Positions 56,320-64,000 of a DNA stretch of 64,000 nucleotides are shown piece after piece (position 1 is the first letter of the stretch; each line of letters begins with the position of its first letter). The stretch lies in NCBI RefSeq assembly GCF_008831285.2, contig NC_045143.1:18875655-18939654 (forward strand). The letters are read 5' to 3'. The notes beneath the pieces are model-generated. The model had not been told where the DNA came from. It worked only from the letters and a program-made list of their open reading frames with translations, and did not search any database. A program made the position numbers and the translations under genes. This stretch comes from Nymphaea colorata. Taxonomy: Eukaryota > Streptophyta > Magnoliopsida > Nymphaeales > Nymphaeaceae.

Positions 56320-58084
56320 TAAGGCTAGGCATTGGGCCGGGCCGGGCCCATGCAATATCGGGCCTCAGGCTTAGGTTAATGCCCGAAGCCCAGCCCGGCC
56401 CGTTTGATAACGGGCCAGGCGGGCTTAGTCGGGCTTTTGGGCAGGCCGGGCCGGGCTTCGGGCGGGGCCTGTTTCTCACAAATTTACAATAGCATGACCT
56501 ACAGTGATCATATAACAAAAGAAATTTATGCTTACAAAACACCTTACTGAAGAATGGGCAAGAAGCACACATTCTATAAAGCAATTTCTGGAAGGATAAG
56601 CAAATAGAAGTAAAATTACACACAAACAATAAGTTCACTTAATCATCTTTTTGACTGTCAATCTCATCAAGGATTACAAATGTAATAAACAGGAAACATT
56701 CACTCCTCTTTGCCCAACCATGGCAATAAGTACTTCATCATCTTAACGTACAACATCTGCAAGAAACTTTCCCCCCTATTTGTGTCTTACCACCATACCT
56801 GTTCCACACAACATGATATACTCAGCTTAATCTTCATGACAAAAACATGGTAAATTTGCATTTATCTTGTTTCATATTTCCTGTGTCAACTGACAACTAC
56901 TTCCTTTGCTTTCTAACAATTAGTCAATAAAAAGAACTTTGTTCCCATCAACTGCAATATGTTTTATGTTTTCCAAAAAGTGTTAGACATTTTTGGGGCA
57001 ATTTAAAGCATCCAACAGCAGATTCAATAAATCAAGTTCTATTCTTGGATAGTAACAATTGAACCAGTTAGAATATGCTCAGCTCTGCAAGGAATCAAAT
57101 CAGTGTCCTTTGGCTTTATCTTTGGCTTTATCAAAATCATAGAGATAAAGAGACTAGACAAGAATGACAAACAAAAAGTTCCTGAACTTACAAAATCCCA
57201 AACCACCTTAACAACCAAGACAGGAAAAGAGTACAAAGCGCACTCACATAGCATGCTACATATATATTAGGAGGGCTGAGCAAACAAGAGCAACATCTGC
57301 ATTTTCTTCCCATTGAGCAAAATCTGATCAAGCTTTGTTATGTGATGTCATTCTCCTTCAGTTGTGTTTTCACTGTAACAACCACACCCATTGCATTTGC
57401 ATGAGAAAGCAAAAACAAAAAGAGAGAAAGAGACAATAAGATTGATCTGATATGGTGCAACACTATGTTTATAGCATAAGAAACCAGCCTGCGTGCGCAT
57501 GTGTGCCAAGGAGATTTTATAAAATGTCAAGGAAATGTTATAACATTTTACCACAATGAAATATAAATCATCTTAATTCATCACCAAAAGATTCCTCCTT
57601 ATCTTCAAAACTACAAAAAACACATCACCTGCAAAAAAGGGAAAAGCGGCGCACCTGCAAGAAGGACTGATGGGAAGAAGAATCCAGCACCCGGCGGTCG
57701 ACAGACGATGAAGCAAGTAGAGCAGTTGTGCCACGGCGATGGCAACGACCGACGGGAGGACTGGAGGAGGCAGCCGAGGGGCGACGGCCGGAGAAGCCAG
57801 TCTCGAGCTCGACGGCGATGAAATTTCGTAATGAAACGAAAATACGAAAAGAAAAGCTTAACCTAACTCCCTAAGTTCATTTTTCTGAAAAAAAAAAAAA
57901 CATGTCGGGCTTCTCGGGCCACCGCCAATCACAGTGGCAGGCCCGAGCCTGACCCATTAATTATTGGGTCGGGCCAAGCCTAATAAACTGAGCCCAAAAA
58001 TCGTTTTCTCAAGGCCCAAGCCCGGGCCCGTGGCAGGCCGGTTACCGGGTACCCGGCGGTCGCCCGGCCCGATGCCCAGGCTTA
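56320..58084. mobile_element. non-autonomous hAT-like DNA transposon
   Basis: Terminal inverted repeats TAAGGCTAGGCATTGGGCC and (right end, reversed) TAAGCCTGGGCATCGGGCC match at 16 of 19 positions and continue into GGGCCGGGC-rich arms. An 8-bp TSD, GTTGTAGA (56,312-56,319) and GTTGCAGA (58,085-58,092), fits the hAT superfamily. It sits exactly where the G 5' LTR is continuous. The AT-rich middle has no long ORF and no transposase motif that I can see; the GC-rich stretch near 57,640-57,830 could be a remnant of a first exon on the minus strand. Confidence 0.8.
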
Positions 58085-58478
58085 GTTGCAGACTGAAGGG
58101 ACGTGATAGCACTAGACCCGGCATCGACCAGAACCTCTACCGTATCCCGATCCTCTGCCAAGATCTCTCGAGTCAGCTGTCAGACCAAACCAAAAGCAAG
58201 TTCAATTATAAGACACTACTCAGCCGGACTGCTACCTCGATGCAAAAATCCCTGGGAAACGGATACAAGAGAGGTTACCCACCCGAGGTTTCAGCCTACT
58301 ACAAAAACTAAGTGAGTGTGTGAGGCTTTACAATGTGATCGGTACATAGTAACACTCTCAACTCACTCAAACAACCATTCACATGTCACAACATTCACCC
58401 GGTCATACGTGCCTAGGGTTCGGTCTCACCACGCCCATTCCCAGGAGGTGGTCCAAGCAATCTCATGGCCGTGTCCTC

Positions 58479-58501
58479 GGCTCTTGAGTCTTAGAGGTAC
58501 C
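58479..58501 (-). other. conserved LTR stem-loop (solo LTR H)
   Basis: GGCTC-TT-GAGTC (one G-T pair) then TTAGAGGTACC, preceded by GCCGTGTCCTC. Confidence 0.6.
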
Positions 58502-60403
58502 GCAGTAGGATGCAATGGTAATAGCCGGGTAAGTAAGCAATGAACACCCGAATTTCCCTGCAGCTATAGGGGGCTTAGAAGCTCAACAGCCAGTGCTATG
58601 CCCAGCTTATACAACAAAAGACCCGTGTGAAGGGTCTGCAGCTAGTGCTGCCCTCGGGTATCTCAGCTACGGACCTTCTGCAGCAGCTCCTTTCGGTCAG
58701 GTGTGTTCAATCTGCCATTCCTCCTTAAAAGATTATAAGACAAGAATATCAAGGTCCAGGAGATGAGATCAATAAAGGACCGAGGAGTAGAGGTAAGTTA
58801 CCGGATCTAAAGAGAACCCCAATTGCAAGAAAATGTGGGGGAGGCAGTCACCAATTTCGCTTGGCAAGAGCGGTTCCTTCAAGGCCTTGCTCGGACGTAG
58901 TTGGCATTTGGTGAAAGCCAGCACATAAGCCTTCAAGGTTACTGGTGAATGAGTACCTCCTAGGATGCGGTTGCTTGCTTAGCTGCTGATAGGGAGAGGA
59001 TCACGTCATTGAGGTAGGATGCGAGTCAAGCTAGCCATGTTCGAATGAAGGGGGATGAGGGCCACGTCAAGCCGAACCGTCGCCGTGGTTAGGGTCTGGG
59101 GTTGATGTGGCATGAGAGGGGATCTCCTCCTCAATTTGAAGGGAACCTTCTTTATTTGAAGCCGTTAGAATGGATGTGGACCCTTCTCTTTCAACTCGGT
59201 CGGGTGTCCTCCTTTCCAAAAGGGGCTTCCCCTAGAATGGCGCTCGTGGGTTGCCCTTTGTGATACGGCTGGCCCCCCATGATCTTCTTTTCGAAACCGT
59301 CGCTATATTCTTGCTAAGTTGGGGTGCACGAAAGGGGATGGTTTTCTCTCTAAGTTTAGCTAGCTTACCTTCCTTTTTGGCACCTTCCTTAGATGGCTGC
59401 CACCTGTAGGGAGGTGATGGCGCTTGACAGTTGGCTGAAGGAGGCGTTATCAACTTCCCAAAATTAGCGGCTGACGGAGCTGGCCTTGCGCGGTGGCAGC
59501 TAGGGTTTTTCCGGTGTCTCGCACGTCCTCAATAAGAAAATGACCAAAAAGGATAGGAAGATTAAGGCCAATTACATATTAATTTTAATGTAGCAAGGGC
59601 ATTTGTGGGAACTTCACTGAAGTGCCTAAAAACCTACATTTCGACGGAAAAGTGGGTGAAGCTTTTGCCAGTTGGCCACGCCTGTGCAATTGGCCCTAGA
59701 TCTGCCAGAGTAAGCTCATTCCGTTTGTGGTTTGGATCTCACTTGAATTCGGAATCACTTCAAAATCGATTTGGAAGTTTTTCAAATCTGGACGATGGTG
59801 GCTCTGTTGTTCTCATCCTTAAACGCCACCCAGTTGTTCACTTGCGGTATATGGAGACAGCAACCGTGTGGAAAGATGAATGGCACTCCAAAACTCGTCA
59901 CCAACCAGGGGATACGAATGAGTAACCATGGCAGATGAGAGTAGCAAATCTGGTGTTTGGGTTGCTGGAGGTCGATTCTACCTTGATGGATTTCGCCAAA
60001 ACCACAGGCGATATCTCTATTTGCAGCCTTCTCGAAAAGTGATGCTGGCCCCTAAACTTCCTTGTGGGGAAGAAGAATGCACTGATCATCGCTTCTAACA
60101 AGCTGGTTGGGGTAGAACGTGGCTGAAAACGCCCTTGGAACGCCGATAGCTGATCCTCGAGTTCTTCAATCCTTGAATCCTTCGGCCGATTGGAAGAGAG
60201 GAGAAGAGAAGAGAGATTCAGGGGAAGAAGAAGGGGTTGAATCCATCGAGCTGAGGAGATAATTCTGGCAACTGGTCGGTCAGAGTTGGAGAAGAGATCT
60301 GGCAGCCACCGGTCGTGATAACCCTCACGAGAGGAGAGAGAGAGAATGGAATTCAAATCTTCATTATGCCAAAACTTGTCTCCGGTTTACATATGTTCTG
60401 AAG

Positions 60404-60411
60404 CTTATATA
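60404..60411 (-). promoter_or_regulatory. TATA-like box of LTR H
   Basis: The minus strand reads TGTATATAAG about 770 bp from the U3 start. Confidence 0.45.
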
Positions 60412-60759
60412 CATTGGAGGGTCTCGGTTCAAGCTACAGTCTCGAGAAAATACAAAAGCTAAACAAAACGAGATGAATCGAAACAACTAAGTAAAGAAGC
60501 AAAAGCTAAGCAAATGGGCGCCTATGTCTCACCCGCTCCATGGATCCCGGATCTTTTGGGTCTGAGGGCAACCTGTCTCGGTTCTGCCCATACTCGTTTG
60601 AATATGAGAAGCTTCTTGGCTGGTACTTGCATGAATCATATAGATCCCTCCCGGGAAGCTCGTCGAGGTCTTCCCTAGAGAATGGAATTCAAATCTTCAC
60701 CTGGTTGCCCAGCCTAGTCTCTTCAAGATTCATAACCTCACTTGGTTTCAGCCCATATT

Positions 60760-61175
60760 TTTCTGTTGTTGCTCTGCCCACACCTCCCACATTGACTTCT
60801 CTAAATCTCATGTTAACCTCCCTAGGCCTGAATTCGTCTACCGTTGCTTCTTGCGCCCTCGAGCCTTGGGAGATAGTCTCCTTATGCCTTGTTACCTACG
60901 CCCAACGTCTCAAGCTCGATGTTAGCCTTCCATGCTCGGCCTCTCTTGGCCATGTGCTCCTTGGCACTGGCAAACGCTTTTATGCTCCTTTTCTTTGGCT
61001 GACGGGCTTCATTGGCCGTGTGTTGTGCCACGACCTCCTTCTCGTTAAGCCTCTCCTGCTCGGCAGTCAGGGTGTGATCCGCTTTGCCTTGGCTAAGGCC
61101 CTCGGCACGCACTGCTCGCCTTGCCTCAGCCATGCCATCGGCAATCCTTGGCAGGTTCAGAATTTGGCACATATC
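60760..61175 (-). pseudogene. U3-encoded tail remnant in solo LTR H
   Basis: From the LTR start the minus strand reads DMCQILNLPRIADGMAEA, which aligns with DTCLILTPSRTTEGMAKS of the DE protein. Further in, in another frame, it reads EVNMRFREVNVGGVGRATT, matching EVN...VGGAGGA in DE and F. A frameshift separates the two parts. Confidence 0.5.
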
Positions 61176-61181
61176 AGGACG

Positions 61182-61594
61182 TGTTAGATAACGGTTTTGC
61201 AACCAGATAGCTTGCGAGCAGCAGTGCCCATGACTAATCACTGGTGCGCGTGGCCGCGGTTGTTGGACAGATGGCCGACGGGCGGTTGTGGCCCGCGGCT
61301 GCATTTGAACTTTGATGGGATTGTCTTGCCACCTTAGTTTTCAATTTGAAACTCTGTAATGGCCATGGCCTAGTACTTAAGCCAGGGCGAGCGGTGTACA
61401 GTAGGATGGGCTGTAATTGCTTTGAGTCTTTATAAGTTTGCTTGCCAAGAAAATACTAAGCCCTCGAGTTGAGGTAAAGGCTGGTGTCCTTTGTTCTTTG
61501 AGTTTTTATACGGGTGGTGATAGGCTGGTAAGTTTAAGAGTGCAGACTTATGCCGTGCAGGTGAAGAATGAATGAAAAATTTGTCCCTGTAACA
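61182..61594 (+). repeat. element G 3' LTR, right part
   Basis: Continuous copy of 20,039-20,123 plus 44,533-44,718 plus 47,035-47,164. It shows the uninterrupted target sites of F (GACAGATGGCCGA) and I (CTAAGCCCTCGAG). It ends CTGTAACA before TSD ACTAT. Confidence 0.85.
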
Positions 61595-61599
61595 ACTAT

Positions 61600-62905
61600 A
61601 TTGTAATTGTGGCTATTGGCAATGTGGCTATTGGCAATGGCAAGTAATTGTTCTCATTTAAAATATTGTAATTCAATGTTTGGTAAATCTAATATCAAAT
61701 TGTTCTCATTGTCAAATTGTATCACTTGACCGTTAGTTCATTGTTATGGTTCGAGTATTGTTTTGACTTCCAATGAGAATGTATGTGTATAAGTGGACTT
61801 CCAATGAGTATATATATATATATATATAAGTGGGTATGGATGTATGCATTGTGCACATTGGCATCAGGGGCTGAAGCTGTGTGTCTTGTGATCAGCATTT
61901 ACACACAATCATATTCTTGTAATGGTTCTTAAATTTCGGTTGATTGTTGTATGAAAAACGGTGGTGCTGACATATATGCATGCAATTTTTTTTTTAAGAA
62001 GTCAAAAAAATGATATGGTCTACCGTACTGATTTGGAATGTGGACCCCTTTTTTTCCATTTTGAATGACTACAAAATAAAGGTTTATCATTACTACTAAG
62101 CTTTAAATTTTAGTTTAAATATAGTGACAGTGTATCTTCTCTTTATGATTGAAGAGAGAAAAAAACCACTTAAAAGGTAGGGCAGCTTCACCTTTTATAA
62201 AAAGCCACTCTTTCAAATTCCACTTTTGCCTTTCTAGAGGGGAATATTTTGGCTTACTGTAAAAGTATTTCGTCTCTTCCAGCCCAAACACACAAAGCAT
62301 GAGGTTGATTTCAAAAATGGTGTCCCAAATGAAAAATATTCAATTTGATAGTTTGTGCTTTACATTTCATGTGAGTATTGTCATTTTCATCAAAGACAAG
62401 AATGATATAAAGTATTTTATCAGATATAGATAGTGTTAAAACTTGTTTACTCCAAATTCCAATCGAATGGTATGGTAGAGGTTATGACTGGTCCATATGG
62501 GGTCATTTGTTTAGGTGGTCTATGATCACAAGGATCACATATCTCTCATTGGACTGAAAATTTGAGATTTTGGCTGCATATTGAGGACCTTACATCTTCA
62601 ATTTTTCTATAGTTTCCCGCAAGCCTAGGGTGGGGAATGCCAAATTTGTATATTGTGGTGCTTTCCACGAATTTGTAAAATTTTAAAACTATACTTGGGC
62701 CCTCATCTTGGCTTCTCCCATGAGAACAACGATATAGGGTCATCAAAACCCTAAAAATTGTCCAGGCAGAATAAAACCTCCAGGTTGAGCAACACCGATC
62801 TAAGCCGGAATGCATAATGCCCACTCAAGTTCGATTTGTCCAAACACATTGTATGTCTAACCAGGTCGAGCTTGAGTTTGAACCACTGCTTGCCCCGGTA
62901 CTTAC
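61600..62905. other. intergenic AT-rich DNA
   Basis: No gene seen. It contains short local duplications (GTGGCTATTGGCAAT twice near 61,608-61,640; GACTTCCAATGAG twice near 61,768-61,808). Confidence 0.5.
61808..61828. repeat. (TA)n microsatellite
   Basis: About ten TA units in a row. Confidence 0.9.
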
Positions 62906-63308
62906 CATAGTTGGCTTCTGTGTCATACGGATACGTGGGTTTAGCCCACGTACAGGTATCCGATACGCAGACACATGTATTCGGATACGAGACACAGGTG
63001 GGACTCGCCAAAAAATAAACTATTAATTGATTTTTTTTTATTTTATCATTTTTTTGTGATGCATCCAATTATTTCCATGGACAGCCCTTTGAAATTCTCA
63101 ACACTTTTGTGATAAAACAAACCTTTTTATAAGAGTTAAAAGTGAACCATTAATTTAATGTTTTTTTTTATTTTATTATTTTCAAAATATAAAATTTACG
63201 GTAACTGCATATCTAAAATTTTTAAAATTAACGTGTCTGTACCAACATCGTCGTCGTACCGTACCCGTATCGTACCCACACCCACCATGTCACATAGGTT
63301 GGCTTCTG
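62906..63308. mobile_element. MITE-like insertion between direct repeats
   Basis: CATAGTTGGCTTCTG (62,906-62,920) and CATAGGTTGGCTTCTG (63,293-63,308) flank 372 bp. The inner ends are TGTCATACGG and CACCATGTCA, a weak inverted match. The left part has a perfect hairpin, CGTGGG-TTTAG-CCCACG, and repeated GGATACG/CGTATCC motifs. The class is uncertain; the long direct repeat is unusual for common MITEs. Confidence 0.35.
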
Positions 63309-63528
63309 CTCGCGTTTTCGGGTCCGTTTTTCGGGTCCGTGCTTAACCGACCCGACCTTGGACGAAACACGTAAGCAATGAGGCAAGGTAATGACCGAAG
63401 CGAGCGCCACCGCAGCAAGCGTGTAGATTTCCGCCACCACCAGCCAACACCCCTTCCCGCACTCGTTATAAATTGATTCACAAGTCACTCTATCTCACTC
63501 CATCAACAACAGAGAGAAGGAGAAGGCA
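63309..63528 (+). promoter_or_regulatory. promoter and 5' UTR of the SDR gene
   Basis: A TATA box (TTATAAAT, 63,466-63,473) stands 56 bp before the start codon. Transcription probably starts near 63,500, in the stretch CTCACTCCATCAACAAC. The UTR is purine-rich (AGAGAGAAGGAGAAGG). Confidence 0.6.
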
Positions 63529-63862
63529 ATGGGTTCGACGGAGGAGCCATGGAATCGGTTGGAAGGGAAGGTGGTGATGGTGACGGGAGCATCGTCGGGG
63601 CTCGGCCGCGAGTTCTGCCTCGACCTCGCCAAGGCCGGCTGCGACGTCGTCGCTGCCGCTCGTAGGACCACCCACCTCCAGTCCCTCTGCGACGAGATCG
63701 CCGCCATGCGTGACCGGCCGGGGAGCGGCGGGAGCTGTGGCAGAGCGGTGGCCGTTCAGCTGGACGTTAGCGCGGAGGAAGGCTCCGTCGAGGAGGCCGT
63801 CGGGAAGGCGTGGGCCGTCTTCGGAAGGATCGACGTCCTCCTCAACAACGCCGGCGTCAGAG
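63529..63862 (+). CDS. short-chain dehydrogenase/reductase, exon 1 (gene continues past window)
   Basis: ATG at 63,529 ([16 protein letters not shown]) opens a Rossmann-fold SDR. The cofactor motif TGASSGLG lies at residues 19-26, and LLNNAG near residue 107 is the conserved NNAG. Coding ends at a splice donor, CAGAG|GTAATTTC, giving 111 codons plus one base. The sequence resembles the plant cytosolic SDRs annotated as 3-oxoacyl-ACP reductase FabG-like ([33 protein letters not shown]). The catalytic YxxxK lies in later exons outside the window, so substrate cannot be inferred. The exon is very GC-rich, as is common in grass and other monocot genes. Confidence 0.9.
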
Positions 63863-64000
63863 GTAATTTCAATTTATAACATTGTTGTTGTTTTCCCTGT
63901 CTCCTCAAGTTACTGGATTTTTTCGGTTAAGTTGATTTCCGAGTATCTCCGGCTTCCATTAGAGGTTAAACTCGCAGAGGTTTGACGCATGGTCGGTCGG
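63863..64000 (+). other. start of intron 1 of the SDR gene
   Basis: T-rich sequence after the GTAATT donor; the acceptor is outside the window. Confidence 0.75.

Larger units (their letters stand above)
58104..61176 (-). mobile_element. solo LTR H (3.1 kb)
   Basis: TSD GGACG at 58,099-58,103 and 61,177-61,181. It starts TGATAGCACTAGACCC and ends CACATATCA on the + strand. It is a diverged relative of the DE LTRs over its full length (for example CCCGGCATCGACCAGAACCTC; GTTGGCCACGCCTGTGCAATTGGCCC). It carries the stem-loop at 58,479, a TATA-like box at 60,404-60,411 and remnants of the U3-encoded tail. No internal region. Confidence 0.88.
8421..61599 (+). mobile_element. Ty3/gypsy element G, complete with TSD but heavily nested
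   Basis: The 5' LTR starts TGTAAGACCC at 8,426 after ACTAT (8,421-8,425). The 3' LTR ends CTGTAACA at 61,594 before ACTAT (61,595-61,599). Base composition jumps from AT-rich to GC-rich at 8,426. The 5' LTR survives as four pieces (8,426-8,898, 18,665-20,123, 44,533-44,718, 47,035-47,164), about 2.25 kb in total. Pieces of the 3' LTR align with the last three: the stretch ending GGTTGCAGACYGAAGGGACG, the stretch holding GACAGATGGCCGA, and the end GTGCAGACTTA...GTAACA. The internal region runs from a primer-binding site at 47,165 to a decayed pol. This is the oldest element: its genes carry many stops and its LTRs differ clearly. Confidence 0.75.

Noticed and set aside
58104-61176. H as a full-length element
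   Set aside because: There is one LTR only, bounded by a matching TSD on both sides, with no primer site or polypurine tract.

Overview
The window is plant nuclear DNA. It is mostly nested LTR retrotransposons, with host sequence at both ends: a spliced gene-like region at 3.3-6.9 kb and the first exon of a short-chain dehydrogenase (SDR) gene at 63.5 kb. The GC-rich, GC3-rich SDR exon would fit a monocot, but I cannot name the species. I see no CRISPR array, tRNA or rRNA.

Layout. 1-3.3 kb: 3' part of a Ty1/copia element (+ strand) that has lost its integrase. 3.3-8.4 kb: AT-rich host DNA with a phase-consistent chain of exons for an unidentified protein. 8,426-61,594: one old Ty3/gypsy element, here called G (+ strand), flanked by the 5-bp target-site duplication (TSD) ACTAT. 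Its two LTRs are broken up by later insertions. The 5' LTR holds DE (8,899-18,659, TSD GACGG), solo LTR F (20,124-44,527, TSD GCCGA) and solo LTR I (44,719-47,029, TSD GTCTT/GTCAT). F is itself interrupted 10 bp from its end by a 20.6-kb Ty3/gypsy array, ABC (20,134-40,725, TSD GGATC). The 3' LTR holds a hAT-like transposon (56,320-58,084, 8-bp TSD) and solo LTR H (58,104-61,176, TSD GGACG). The decayed gag-pol of G lies at 47.2-51.0 kb, followed by a minus-strand retroelement fragment (51.1-54.3 kb). 61.6-64 kb: intergenic DNA, a MITE-like insertion, a TATA promoter and SDR exon 1.

Main points. (1) DE has no gag or pol. Its single 867-codon ORF begins with a forkhead-associated (FHA)-like domain. 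A diverged homologue at 51.1-52.0 kb keeps clearer FHA motifs, so a family of LTR retroelements appears to carry an FHA-domain protein. (2) The DE ORF ends inside the 3' LTR, and a related U3-encoded tail can be read in LTRs F, H and B/C. (3) The LTRs of DE, ABC, F and H share a short stem-loop whose stem sequence differs between families while pairing is mostly kept, next to an invariant GGTACCTC block. (4) ABC has three 4-kb LTRs and two internal regions inside one TSD. (5) Every retroelement inserted in G lies antisense to it.

Coordinates of LTR ends with a TSD are exact to the base by my count. Lineage names, the host exon model and the start of the G 3' LTR are less certain.
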